Assembly: GCA_963708245.1 (NCBI GenBank) | Contig: OY970201.1 | Coordinates: forward strand, 496,001-560,000 | Direction of reading: 5' to 3' | Length of the DNA stretch: 64,000 nt | Origin: CAVYXK01 sp963708245 | Lineage (GTDB): Bacteria; Pseudomonadota; Alphaproteobacteria; Acetobacterales; Acetobacteraceae | Part shown: positions 1-8,208 of the stretch, piece by piece | Position numbering within the stretch: the first letter of the stretch is position 1 | How the letters are laid out: the number at the start of each line of letters is the position of its first letter | Position numbers and translations under genes: made by a program | Notes under the pieces: generated by a model | What the model was told of the DNA's origin: nothing | The model's database searches: none | What the model saw: only the letters and a program-made list of their open reading frames with translations

Positions 1-24
1 GGCAGACCGGCGCGCGCCTAGGTT

Positions 25-54
25 AAAAAAAACGCCGGGAAGAGGGAACGGCGT
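25..54 (-). terminator. Rho-independent terminator, minus strand
   Basis: Read on the minus strand, a 6-bp GC-rich stem (ACGCCG at 49-54 pairing with CGGCGT at 32-37) is followed at once by a run of eight T residues. This is a classical intrinsic terminator. No minus-strand gene lies immediately upstream of it in this window, so the transcript it ends is unclear. Confidence 0.5.
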
Positions 55-646
55 CTAGCCAGTTAATGGCATATCACGAACCCGTGATCAATGGTTAATT
101 GGACGGATGCAGCCTGTCGCGTAGCAGAGTCAACAGATCGTAACCGAGGCCCCCTCAGTGACGTTACTCTTGATCGGCGACATCGCGCGCGTGCCCGCGC
201 AGTCCCCATCTCGGCTGAGGCGATGGGGCAACAGACGCGTGGGCGGCGGGCGGCAGCGCGGTGTTCCTCACGCGCGCCGCCCGCACACCCCTAGAACAAA
301 AAAGCGCGCGCCAGGCGGGGAGAGGCGGGCAACGAATTTGCGGGTGTGGCGGCAAGGGCGGTGCAGCCGATCCTGCGTTCCCTGGGCGCACTCATTCTGG
401 CACCGATCTGTGCCAGCGTGCCCCGGGCTGGCTCGCGTGCGGTCGAGCGGGCGATGGCCGCTGTGGTGGTGCGGGAGGGGACCGCGGAAACGACCGCCGC
501 CGTCGGATCGACAATCTCCGACCTTTCCTGGTGCACAACACCTGATCAGCAGTAAGCTCGAACCGAAGCCAGCCAGCAAACCGAGCGGCAGCCGAGGCAC
601 CTTTGCGCAAGACAGGACCGGTCGGTGGACATAAGGAGGAACGGAG
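55..646. other. No gene recognised
   Basis: All frames here translate to Arg/Pro/Ala-rich sequence with no recognisable motif, typical of non-coding high-GC DNA. A strong Shine-Dalgarno (AAGGAGG) at its right edge belongs to the following gene. I see no tRNA-like or conserved RNA structure. Confidence 0.4.
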
Positions 647-1081
647 ATGGTGAAGCACTTCGACCATCTGACAATCGTCGTGCGCGACATCGATCGTGCG
701 AAGGCATTCTTCTCTGTCTTGGGGTTCGCGGAAGCGATGTCTGTGGTGATCGCCGGTGAGCCGTTTGCCAGTTACATGGGTGTTCCCAGCATCGAGGCCG
801 AGCATGTTACGCTGGTCCTGGAGCACGCCTCCCCGCGAACTGAGATCCAACTACTGCGCTATCACCACCCTGCCCCCCTGCCTGATCCGCATATCCGCGA
901 TCTGAGCAAGCTCGGCATGAACCACATCTGTTTTGCCGTTGACGACGTCGAGGCCGAGGTCGCCAAATTAAGAGCGAGCGGATTCCGCACCCGCAACGAC
1001 GTCATGGACTTTCATTCGCGCAAGCTGGTCTTCGTCGAAGGACCAGAGGGTGTGACCGTCGAACTGTCGCAGTGGCACTGA
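647..1081 (+). CDS. VOC family (glyoxalase/bleomycin-resistance fold) protein
   Basis: A 144-residue single VOC module. It starts with MVKHFDHLTIVVRD, the usual first beta-alpha-beta unit with a metal-ligand His near residue 7, and ends with GPEGVTVELSQW, where a Glu ligand is expected. FSVLGFAEAMS and GMNHICFAVDDVEAEV mark the two paired halves. The family covers metal-dependent lyases, dioxygenases and resistance proteins, so the substrate cannot be named. The ATG follows a near-perfect AAGGAGG Shine-Dalgarno, which settles the start. It appears monocistronic; the next gene is convergent. Confidence 0.88.
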   Translation: MVKHFDHLTIVVRDIDRAKAFFSVLGFAEAMSVVIAGEPFASYMGVPSIEAEHVTLVLEHASPRTEIQLLRYHHPAPLPDPHIRDLSKLGMNHICFAVDDVEAEVAKLRASGFRTRNDVMDFHSRKLVFVEGPEGVTVELSQWH

Positions 1082-1184
1082 GGCTGAGCGCGCATCGCCT
1101 AACAAGAATGAAATCCGCACCGAAGGAACGGATTGCCAAAGCTCCGAAACAGGGTGTCCCAGGAGAACCCTGTGTAGCCAGGGC

Positions 1185-1727
1185 CTACCGAGCTTCGTGT
1201 AACGGCGTGCCCTTTGAGACGGCATTGATGTCGTAAGGTTCCTCAACCAAGGTTTCGGAATTCCACATGCTGCGCTGCACCGCGAAGAAGTTGCCGTCGT
1301 AAACGTGGATGGCGCCGCTCAGCTTCGCCAACGGATTAATAACCGAATGGATAATATCGCGGCCGAGAACCGTGACATCGCCGACCCCAAGAGCTTGGCC
1401 GCCCGCGGCCTCGATCTGGAATTTGGCCGGGTTTGGGATACGGCGCCAGAACATGTTGTCCTCCCGCCCGCCATACATGCCGATCACAGCCGACATACGG
1501 TGGTCGTGTGGCAGTGTGATTTGGTTTGGTGCCCAGATCACATTAAGGACCGTGAGGTCAGGAGCATGATGCAGAACCTGGACTGCACCCTTCTCCGGCC
1601 CGCCGATCTGGCGAAGCAGGGATGCGGGGTCAGAGACGGCACGGGCAACGACCTCCTTCATGGCCTTTCGGGACCGCTCAGCGAGCGTGGCACGGAGATC
1701 CGCAATAAACTGGTCGAGGTCGAACAT
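1185..1727 (-). CDS. Cupin-fold, cysteine-dioxygenase-like metal enzyme
   Basis: A 180-residue protein from the ATG at 1727 (MFDLDQFIADLRATL). A longer in-frame reading exists, but its first 52 codons look non-coding. The core has WAPNQITLPHDHRMSAVIG, a His-x-His pair typical of double-stranded beta-helix metal centres, then GDVTVLGRDIIHSV with a third possible His ligand. This resembles the small predicted metal-dependent enzymes related to cysteine/thiol dioxygenases (COG5553-like). The substrate is unknown. It is convergent with the VOC gene, and no operon partner is seen. Confidence 0.75.
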   Translation of the reverse strand: MFDLDQFIADLRATLAERSRKAMKEVVARAVSDPASLLRQIGGPEKGAVQVLHHAPDLTVLNVIWAPNQITLPHDHRMSAVIGMYGGREDNMFWRRIPNPAKFQIEAAGGQALGVGDVTVLGRDIIHSVINPLAKLSGAIHVYDGNFFAVQRSMWNSETLVEEPYDINAVSKGTPLHEAR

Positions 1728-2371
1728 AGCTACTGCCCCCAATAGGAGGTCGATTGGTGGTGACATCCACCACAACCGTACCGCCGACGCAGCATAACAG
1801 GAGCTGGGTAGGGCAGCAATTCCACGATCGGCCGGCCTTCGCACACATGTCCTCGTAGCTCGTTTTGTTCCCGTCGTGTTCATCCGAGCCTGACGCGGCG
1901 TGAGGTTCCATCGCGTGCCTCAATCGTGCGGCGGGGAAGCGGCAACTGCTTGCACCGAGAGGCCGAGCTGTGCAGTGGTTGCGTGCTGTCGCCGAACGGC
2001 AGAATTTTGAACTGACATAGCCACCTTGACTCGTTCCCGTAATGCCGCTTCATTCCGGTCAACGACAGCATCGACGGGCGGCTCACGCCTGCAAAGGGAG
2101 AGAGCCAAGTGGCTACAGCGATACGTCGTGCGGCCCTATCAGGCGCCGAGAATTGTGGCCGGGTGATTTACCGGCCTTTCAGACTTTCGCGGATCATCAC
2201 AGGTTCCCGCATGACTTTCTGTCGGCGGAGGTTGCGACCGGTATCGCGACCGGCTTGCGTCTCGTGATGCAGATGACGCTGATGAGTATCGGCCAAACCG
2301 AGCGGCGGCTGGCTGCCGTCAATCCTTTACTGAGGCTGCCGCATAGCGCTACATAACGATTGGAGGAAGAA
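1728..2371. other. Intergenic, no supported gene
   Basis: About 640 bases between a minus-strand cupin gene and a plus-strand exported protein. Short open frames on both strands lack recognisable motifs and mutually overlap. The right edge carries GGAGG at 2362-2366, the ribosome binding site of the next gene. Confidence 0.4.
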
Positions 2372-2884
2372 GTGAAGACAAGGACTGCAATCTCGATGGT
2401 CGCCGTTGTCGCAGCGGGGATTTGCATAACGGCAATGCCAGCCCAGGCCGGCAGCAGCGATGAGGACGCTATCAGGGCCCTTGAGTCCAGATTCGCAGCG
2501 GCGTTCACCGCCAAAGACGTTGACGCCATCATGAAGATGTATGTGCCCGATGAAAGCCTGGTCGTGTTCGACGTCGTTCCTCCGCGCCAATATGTCGGCG
2601 CCGATGCATACCGCAAGGACTGGGAAGAGTTTTTCGCGACGTTAAAGGGACCGGTGAAGTTCGAAATCACTGATCTGCAAGTTGCCGCTGACGGCACCCT
2701 TGGATACAGCCACTCGATCCAGCATGTCAGCGGAACCGACACAAAGGGCCAGCCGATCGATCTGACCGTGCGCGTCACCGACGTGTACCGCAAAGTCAAT
2801 GACAATTGGCTTATCGTACACGAGCATGTCTCGGTACCGGTTGATCTTGATACCGGCAAGCCGGACTTGGCGTCCAAGCCCTAG
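2372..2884 (+). CDS. Exported SnoaL/ketosteroid-isomerase-like protein
   Basis: I place the start at GTG 2372, five bases after GGAGG, rather than at the upstream TTG 2360. This gives a 170-residue protein with a clean signal peptide (MKTRTAISMVAVVAAG, cleavage after AQA). The mature part (DEDAIRALESRFAAAFTAKD, YVPDESLVVFDVVPPRQYVG, then DVYRKVNDNWLIVHEHVSVP) is a standard SnoaL-like/DUF4440-type cone fold. Such periplasmic NTF2-like proteins are usually binding or isomerase proteins of unknown ligand. It appears to stand alone. Confidence 0.85.
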   Translation: MKTRTAISMVAVVAAGICITAMPAQAGSSDEDAIRALESRFAAAFTAKDVDAIMKMYVPDESLVVFDVVPPRQYVGADAYRKDWEEFFATLKGPVKFEITDLQVAADGTLGYSHSIQHVSGTDTKGQPIDLTVRVTDVYRKVNDNWLIVHEHVSVPVDLDTGKPDLASKP

Positions 2885-2910
2885 CGCGTTTCATCGCAAC
2901 GCCAGCACGA

Positions 2911-3306
2911 GTGGGATCGACGCGAGCCGCGGTGGTGGAGGACTGCGCCCGTTGCTGGAGGCTCTTTAAGGTTCTCGACGCCGAATTCACTGGCGCGCGC
3001 TACGCGGCTTTGCACCGCACGGATGAGATGCAGGCCGGCGTGTATGTGTTGGCGCCGGGCAGCCGGATCCCGGCGCACCGGGACAGCCCGAGCTGGGACT
3101 TCGCCCTGGTTCTGGAGGGCGAGATCGAGGCGCAGGTGGGCGAGGGCGCCGCGGCGAGCGTGGTGCACTGCAGACCGCATGCGGTGAACCTGGTGCCGCG
3201 CGGTTTGGTGCACGCAATCCGCAACCCGAGCAGCGACGTTCCGGCGCGGTTTCTGCTGGTGCAGAGCCCGTCGAAGGGGTTCGACTTCCTGCGTGCCGTG
3301 GATTGA
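2911..3306 (+). CDS. Small cupin-domain protein
   Basis: A 131-residue single cupin. The first motif is PGSRIPAHRDSPSWDFALVL, with GEIEAQVGEG in the turn; the second is PHAVNLVPRGLVHAIRNPS. The usual His-x-His of motif 1 is reduced to a single His (AHRD), so metal binding is uncertain. The GTG at 2911 lies 27 bases after the previous stop. A second GTG at 2932 is possible. It may be co-transcribed with the SnoaL-like gene. Function unknown. Confidence 0.7.
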   Translation: MGSTRAAVVEDCARCWRLFKVLDAEFTGARYAALHRTDEMQAGVYVLAPGSRIPAHRDSPSWDFALVLEGEIEAQVGEGAAASVVHCRPHAVNLVPRGLVHAIRNPSSDVPARFLLVQSPSKGFDFLRAVD

Positions 3307-3548
3307 GGCCGAGCACTCAGCCCCCCTGCTTGCGGCCCGCGGTCCTCCGTTTCATTGCTATACATCGCTCAGATCCGAGCGGCGGCCTGGCGACAACGGA
3401 TTTGTCATGAGATGGTCACGGAAAATGATACCGGAGCCGGCGCACACGCAAGCAAAACTCTGCTAGCCTACCCTCAGGTAGTCGCCCGGCTCAAACCGTT
3501 GGCGCTCCTGCCAACGCGATAAATCAATCTCGCGAAGGAAAGCAACAA

Positions 3549-3758
3549 GTGGCACAGTCACCGAAACATCCGGCTAGTGAGCATCACCTCCGGGCGGCCC
3601 TTCACCATCAGGCTGCCGCGCACCATCATCTTGAAGCTGCCCATCACCACAATCTCGGTGAGCACGACGAGGCCAAGGAGCACGCAACCGCGGCTCACGA
3701 ACATAGCGAACTCGCTCACACACACACCACGACTGCCCACGCTCATTCTAACAAATGA
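3549..3758 (+). CDS. Histidine-rich small protein
   Basis: A 69-residue peptide with a GTG start preceded by GAAGGAAAG. It holds about 20 His residues, mostly in HH and HHH clusters separated by Ala, Glu and Leu (HHLRAALHHQAAAHHHLEA, then AHEHSELAHTHTT). The spacing suggests one long amphipathic helix. There is no signal peptide. Similar short His/Ala peptides occur widely in proteobacteria without known function. Metal sequestration or metal storage is a reasonable inference, but no metal gene lies beside it. The clear Shine-Dalgarno and single uninterrupted frame support it as real. Confidence 0.7.
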   Translation: MAQSPKHPASEHHLRAALHHQAAAHHHLEAAHHHNLGEHDEAKEHATAAHEHSELAHTHTTTAHAHSNK

Positions 3759-3812
3759 CGGCGGGGCGAGGGCCATCTCCTCGTCCTTCTGGTCTTCTCG
3801 TCGCGCCGCACG

Positions 3813-3920
3813 CTAGAGCGTCTCGTAATAGCTGTCCTTGGCTTGCCCTATCAGCCGTTCGAGCGAGATGGAGCCGGTAACCGCGTAGCGGCCGTTGCCG
3901 TCTGCAAACCTGCCCGAGAG
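3813..3920 (-). pseudogene. Fic-family protein remnant
   Basis: Immediately downstream of dksA, the minus strand reads RFADGNGRYAVTGSISLERL, then IGQAKDSYYETL and a stop. FxDGNGR is the core of the Fic catalytic motif (HPFxDGNGR), and SLERLI..KDSYYE(T/A)L is the conserved C-terminal helix of long Fic proteins. In intact Fic proteins these lie far apart, so this is an internally deleted scrap. The motif His-Pro is missing and there is no start codon. It overlaps the end of dksA in another frame. Confidence 0.5.
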
Positions 3921-3930
3921 CCCCCGGCCC

Positions 3931-4347
3931 TCAATCGTCCCGGCGCACCCGTTCCATCCGCTCGTGGCGCTCCTGCGCCTCGATTGACAGCGTCGCGATC
4001 GGCCGAGCCTCCAACCGCTTCAGCCCGATCGGTTCCCCGCTCTCCTCGCAGAACCCATAGGTGCCGTTCTCGATCCGATGCATCGCCTGATCGATCTTCG
4101 CGATCAGCTTCCGTGCCCGGTCGCGGGTTCGCAGCTCCAGCGCGCGGTCGGTCTCGACACTAGCCCGATCGGTGATATCGGCCTCGTGGATCCCGCCTTC
4201 CGATAGGCTCGCCAGGGTCCCGTCCGCCTCCTTCAGCAGCTCGGCCCGCCATCGCAGCAATTTCTGGCGGAAATACTCGACTTGGATCGGGTTCATGAAC
4301 TCTTCGTTATCGGTGGGCCGATAGTCGGGCGGAAGAGTCACCATCAT
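3931..4347 (-). CDS. dksA: DksA/TraR-family RNA polymerase-binding factor
   Basis: A 138-residue protein with the DksA layout: an N-terminal region, a long coiled coil (FRQKLLRWRAELLKEADGTL to ARKLIAKIDQAMHRIENGTY) with the acidic tip residues DITDRAS, and a C-terminal globular part. The four-Cys zinc finger of enterobacterial DksA is reduced to one Cys (GFCEESGEPIGLKRLEARP, then SIEAQERHE), as is usual in alphaproteobacteria. It binds the RNA polymerase secondary channel and works with ppGpp. It lies downstream of fliX in the same direction. A second ATG is three bases inside the first. Confidence 0.93.
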   Translation of the reverse strand: MMVTLPPDYRPTDNEEFMNPIQVEYFRQKLLRWRAELLKEADGTLASLSEGGIHEADITDRASVETDRALELRTRDRARKLIAKIDQAMHRIENGTYGFCEESGEPIGLKRLEARPIATLSIEAQERHERMERVRRDD

Positions 4348-4494
4348 GCCTGCCGATCCTGCCTTTGCGCCGGGCCTGTCCCGGGATCTCGAACGCGCGG
4401 GCTTATAGCTGCGCGTAACAGCTCCGCCAAGGGCTTAGGTGCAAGGTTCAACAGCCTGACACGAAACGGTTTCGCCCAGGACGCGGCCCGCCCG

Positions 4495-4899
4495 TCACGG
4501 GTCATGCCGCGCCAGCTCTACCCGCGCCCGCAGCACCAGCTCTGCCACGACCTCGCGCAGGCGTGGATCCGCTGCGTCGGGCACCGCGGTCGAAAGCGCC
4601 GCCAAGTCTGCCAGCGACGCGGCATCGATGCCATTCGCCAGCAGGCCGCGCTGCAAGGCGCGTAGCGCCGCCAGCAGATCATAGCCCCGGCGTCTGGCCG
4701 CGCGGTCCTGTGGCCCATCGCTACCCAGCTCTTGCAGCGCCAAAGCCCCGGCCAGCGCAGCCGGCGCCACCACGGCCGCCGCAGACCCCGGGGCGGCGGG
4801 CGCGCTCTCCGGCAACAGCTCGAACGCTCCCCCGCGCCGCCGGGACCCGCCGCTGGCGCCCAGCAGCGGCCCTATCCGCACCTCAGAGACACCCGTCAT
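4495..4899 (-). CDS. fliX: Flagellar assembly regulator FliX
   Basis: A 134-residue protein from ATG 4899 (MTGVSEVRIGPLLG). The Ala/Leu-rich helical C-terminus (AARRRGYDLLAALRALQRGL, then EVVAELVLRARVELARHD) matches FliX, a class II flagellar protein of alphaproteobacteria. In Caulobacter it couples flagellar assembly to the activator FlbD. It is divergent from flgI with about 120 bases between the two starts, the usual arrangement. In-frame sequence upstream of the chosen ATG overlaps flgI and is probably not translated. Confidence 0.85.
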   Translation of the reverse strand: MTGVSEVRIGPLLGASGGSRRRGGAFELLPESAPAAPGSAAAVVAPAALAGALALQELGSDGPQDRAARRRGYDLLAALRALQRGLLANGIDAASLADLAALSTAVPDAADPRLREVVAELVLRARVELARHDP

Positions 4900-5021
4900 C
4901 GCCCGGCTCCTTCGTCCGACTCCGCCCTGCCGTCCGGCAGTTTTTGCCGGGTCATCCCGTAGCGCGGACGCCGCTTTCAGCGCGTTGACCCTGGCATGCC
5001 GCTTGCGGAACAGCCCGCACG

Positions 5022-6173
5022 ATGCCGGCAATTCCTTACAAGCCTGCTACCAGCAGCCGCGCCCGGGCCAGCTCCCGCCGCCGCCGCCTCCTCCTGCTCG
5101 CCGTCATGCTGCTGCTGGCGGCCACACCCGCCGCCGCCCAGGTGCGGATTAAGGACATCACCGATGTCCAGGGCGTGCGCGACAATCAGCTTGTCAGCTA
5201 CGGTCTCGTAGTCGGCCTCAACAACACCGGCGACAAGCTTGATAATGCTATCTTCACCCGCGAATCGCTGATCGGCATGCTCCAGCGGCTCGGCGTCAAC
5301 ACCCAAGACAACGCCGCGAAGGTCGAAACGAAGAATGTCGCCGCGGTGATGGTCACCAGCGAGCTGCCGGCCTTCGCCCGTGAAGGCAGCCGGATCGATG
5401 TCTCTGTCTCCGCGCTTGGTGACGCCACTGACCTCACCGGTGGCACCCTTCTCGTCACGCCGCTGATGGCAGCCGACGGCGAGGTCTATGCCGTGGCGCA
5501 AGGGGCGCTTGCCACCGCTGCGATCGCCGCCAAGGGGCAGGCCACGTCGGTCACCCGTGGCGTCCCCACCTCGGGTCGGATCGCCAACGGCGCGACGGTT
5601 GAACGCGAGGTGGCGTTTCAACTCGACCGTACTGCCACGCTGCGTCTTTCGCTGCGGAACCCGGACCTGACGACCGCCGGCCGGATCGCCACCGCAATCA
5701 ACCGTGCGCTCGGTCCCGTCGCCCGCTCCACCGATCCGCGGACCGTGGCGGTCGATCTGGCCGGACGCGACCTGATCTCCGCACTGGCAACGATCGAGGA
5801 TCTCCGGGTCGAGCCCGACAGCCCCGCCGTCGTGGTGATCGACGAAGCCAGCGGCACCGTCGTGATGGGCGCCAATGTCCGCATCAGCACGGTCGCGATC
5901 GCGCAAGGCAATCTGACGGTGCGCGTCACCGAGACGCCGGACGTGAGTCAACCCGGCCCGTTCGTGAACGGCACCACCACGACCGTGCCGCGCACGCAGG
6001 TGCAGGTGGACGACCAGCACGATCGCAAGCTCGGCATCGTTCAGGGCAGCGTAACCCTGCGCGACTTGGTGGCGAGTCTCAACGCGCTCGGCATCGGCCC
6101 GCGCGATCTGATCACCATACTGCAGGCCATCAAGGCGGCTGGCGCTTTGCAGGCAGACCTGGTGGTGCAGTGA
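5022..6173 (+). CDS. flgI: Flagellar P-ring protein FlgI
   Basis: A 383-residue protein of normal FlgI length. A basic, then hydrophobic leader ends at TPAAAQ, so it is Sec-exported. The mature start VRIKDITDVQGVRDNQLVSY and the following GLVVGLNNTGDKLDN are diagnostic of the periplasmic P-ring subunit. Near the C-terminus it keeps LRDLVASLNALGIGPRDLI and the final LQAIKAAGALQADLVVQ. It forms the bushing around the flagellar rod in peptidoglycan. It heads an overlapping operon with flgJ and a flgN-like gene. Confidence 0.96.
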   Translation: MPAIPYKPATSSRARASSRRRRLLLLAVMLLLAATPAAAQVRIKDITDVQGVRDNQLVSYGLVVGLNNTGDKLDNAIFTRESLIGMLQRLGVNTQDNAAKVETKNVAAVMVTSELPAFAREGSRIDVSVSALGDATDLTGGTLLVTPLMAADGEVYAVAQGALATAAIAAKGQATSVTRGVPTSGRIANGATVEREVAFQLDRTATLRLSLRNPDLTTAGRIATAINRALGPVARSTDPRTVAVDLAGRDLISALATIEDLRVEPDSPAVVVIDEASGTVVMGANVRISTVAIAQGNLTVRVTETPDVSQPGPFVNGTTTTVPRTQVQVDDQHDRKLGIVQGSVTLRDLVASLNALGIGPRDLITILQAIKAAGALQADLVVQ

Positions 6174-6472
6174 TGCCAGTGGTGCTCCCCACTGACGGAC
6201 CGCCGCCGAACGACCTGCCACCCGCCCAGGCCGCCAAGCTCTGGCAAGCCGCCAAGGATTTCGAGGCCGTGGCGCTCGGCGAGCTGCTGACCCCAATGTT
6301 CGACACCGTCGATACCGCGCACAACCCATTCGGCGGCGGCGACGGCGAGGCCGCATGGCGCCCCATGCTGATCCAGGAGATCGGCAAGCAGATGGAAGCC
6401 CAGGGCGGGCTCGGCCTTGCCGCACCGGTCTTCGAGGCGCTGCTGCGCAAGCAGGAAGGCACCAAGCCATGA
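6173..6472 (+). CDS. flgJ: Rod-binding protein, FlgJ N-terminal type
   Basis: A 99-residue protein starting at an ATG that shares one base with the flgI stop. It has the rod-binding domain only (AKLWQAAKDFEAVALGELLT, then FGGGDGEAAWRPMLIQEIGK and GLGLAAPVFEALLR). The muramidase domain of enterobacterial FlgJ is absent, as is normal in alphaproteobacteria, where a separate enzyme opens the peptidoglycan. Its place directly after flgI and the translational coupling support the call. Confidence 0.9.
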   Translation: MPVVLPTDGPPPNDLPPAQAAKLWQAAKDFEAVALGELLTPMFDTVDTAHNPFGGGDGEAAWRPMLIQEIGKQMEAQGGLGLAAPVFEALLRKQEGTKP

Positions 6473-6867
6473 CGGATGATTTGCTGGCGGCGGCAGCGCG
6501 CTTGGCCGACGTGATCGCGGCGGAGAATGCCGCTCTGGCGGCATTCGATCTAAGGGCCGCAGCCACAACGGTTATCGTTAAGCACCACGCCGCCGAGACA
6601 TTCACCGCTGCCCTGCGTAAACAGGCAGCCCCGATCGAGCCCAATCGTCGCGACCGGGCCGAAGCGATCGGAGAACGCCTTGCCGCCCTGGTACAGGAGA
6701 ACCGCCGCTTGCTGGAGCGAGCGATCGCGGCACAGACGCGCGTGATGGAGATTATCGCCCGCGCCAGCCGCCGCGAGCTCGCCGCGAGGACCACGCGCTA
6801 TGGCGCATTCGGCGCACTGGTCGGTGCTGCACACCCCCGTCCGATCGCAATCTCAGCCCACGCCTAA
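6469..6867 (+). CDS. FlgN-like flagellar chaperone (probable)
   Basis: A 132-residue, almost wholly helical protein coupled to flgJ by an ATGA overlap. The heptad-like stretch AALVQENRRLLERAIAAQTR and the Ala-rich N-terminus (LAAAARLADVIAAENAALAA) resemble FlgN, the export chaperone for the hook-filament junction proteins. Sequence conservation in this family is weak, so the call rests on length, helical character and position. A hairpin-rich repeat cluster follows directly and may end the transcript. Confidence 0.65.
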   Translation: MTDDLLAAAARLADVIAAENAALAAFDLRAAATTVIVKHHAAETFTAALRKQAAPIEPNRRDRAEAIGERLAALVQENRRLLERAIAAQTRVMEIIARASRRELAARTTRYGAFGALVGAAHPRPIAISAHA

Positions 6868-6871
6868 TTCC

Positions 6872-7150
6872 ACCTCTCCCGCTCTGCGGGAGAGGTCGGT
6901 TCGCGAAGCGAACCGGGTGAGGGTGCCGGGCGCGAGTCTCTACCCGCCACGTTCCGCCTGACGGGCCTCTCCCGCAAGCGTCCGCAAGCAGGAGAGGCGG
7001 AATGCGGATCAGTGGCCAGCCGCCCTCGACAGGTGCAAGCTTCCGCCATGCAGCTCAGCCAGTTGTTGGTTTGTCCACAGGGCCTAGTCCGCCTCCCGCC
7101 CCCCAGCAGAAGAGGTAACCGCACGAAGCGCGGCGGGTGAGGGTGCGGCA
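6872..7150. repeat. Cluster of REP-like bipartite palindromes
   Basis: Three related units lie between two genes. The first has CCTCTCCCGCTCTGCGGGAG plus AGG (6873-6895), followed by GGTTCGCGAAGCGAACC (6898-6914) and GGGTGAGGGTGCCGG. Degenerate copies lie near 6962-6997 and 7084-7147. The same two-part design recurs at about 8.06, 27.6 and 42.6 kb. It occurs only between genes and can form stable hairpins, as expected of mobile-like intergenic repeats. Confidence 0.75.
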
Positions 7151-7205
7151 CACGCACGCATCTTTGCCCAAGTGCGGCTCCGCAGGTGATGACGAGCGGC
7201 TCGCG

Positions 7206-8025
7206 CTAAAGCAACCAGGCGTCGAGCCCCAGCAAACGCCGGCCTAGACCGGTCAGATCCGCGGGGGGCCACGGCTCGGCGCGATCGTAACCGGGACGAC
7301 TGCGCCACCACGGAACGCAACGGCCAGTCCGCCACGATTCGATGGCCGCTTGCCGCAGCCGCTCGTCCAGGGTCGGGTACATCGCGACATAGAACGCAAG
7401 GCGCGGAACGGTCGAGCTGTTCTTCGAGTTGCCATGCGGCAATCTGTAGTCCCAGGCAATCAGATCGCCGGCCGCCGCGGGCACAGAGACGATTTCACGT
7501 TCATCGGCCGCAGCAAACCAATTCTCTTCCCCACCACCATCGATTGTTGGCGCAGTCGGCCAACGATCGCGATCACGGTACAAAGCTGGCACGCAGCGGA
7601 ACCCACCTTGTCCGACCGCGGTATCAGTCAGCGCCAACACCCCTTGCAGCATCGAGACATTGGAATCCCAGGGATTCAGGTCCCAGTGCAGTCCGTACGG
7701 TTCAGCGTATCCAGCGCGCCATGGCGGGGTGAACCTACAGGAATCGAGGGACACCCAGAGCGCATCGGTGTTCCACAGCGCGGCCCAAACAATATGGAGC
7801 GCCGGGTGCTGTCGAATGTCCCATTGCGCCTGATGGCCCCAAAATCGGCAGCAGGTCTCCCCCCTCACTTCCGTACGCGTCCCAACCGCAGGGATCACGG
7901 ACCGGCACGCCGAGTTCGCGTTCGAGCACCTCAACAAGCTGTCGGCAGAGCGAGGCTGGCACAATTCCAGGCACGCGGACCCATCCGAACTCACGGAAAT
8001 GACGCAGGTCGATTGAAACGGTCAT
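7206..8025 (-). pseudogene. PhyH-like Fe(II)/2-oxoglutarate dioxygenase, frameshifted
   Basis: Two overlapping minus-strand frames make up one gene. The N-terminal part starts MTVSIDLRHFREFGWVRVPG; the C-terminal part continues WGHQAQWDIRQHP to the end. The join is at a TTTT run (AAAA at 7841-7844 on the plus strand). Removing one T gives DLLPIWGHQAQWD and a continuous 272-residue protein. The metal site looks intact: HWDLNPWD supplies His-x-Asp, LPHGNSKNSS the distal His, and VPRLAF the 2-oxoglutarate Arg. Family members hydroxylate varied small molecules, so the substrate is unknown. Sequencing error or real mutation are both possible. Confidence 0.8.
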
Positions 8026-8055
8026 TGGGACTGCCCTGAGTTCTGTTGCCCGATC

Positions 8056-8186
8056 GACCTCTCCCGCTTTGCGGGAGAGGCCGCCGCGCGCAGCGCGGGC
8101 GGGTAAGGGTGCGACGCTCGACCCTCACCTTGTCCGCTTCGCGAACCAACCTCTCTCGCAGAGCAAGAGAGGTAGAGTTGGGGACC
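8056..8186. repeat. REP-like palindromes in inverted pair
   Basis: A unit starting ACCTCTCCCGCTTTGCGGGA with its GC-rich arm and GGGTAAGGGTGCGA (about 8059-8118) is followed by an inverted, more degenerate unit (CCCTCACCTTGTCCGCTTCG onward, to about 8184). The pair sits between the divergent starts of the PhyH-like gene and the glycosyltransferase gene, so it occupies the promoter region of both. Confidence 0.7.
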
Positions 8187-8208
8187 CGACAGGTGCAAGC
8201 TGCCGCCC

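Noticed and set aside
158..634. A 158-codon plus-strand frame near the left edge
   Set aside because: Arg/Pro-rich without motifs, overlapped by equally long frames on both strands, and no ribosome site.
4977..6794. A 605-codon minus-strand frame opposite flgI and flgJ
   Set aside because: It is antisense to clear flagellar genes, with composition-driven Arg/Ala/His content.
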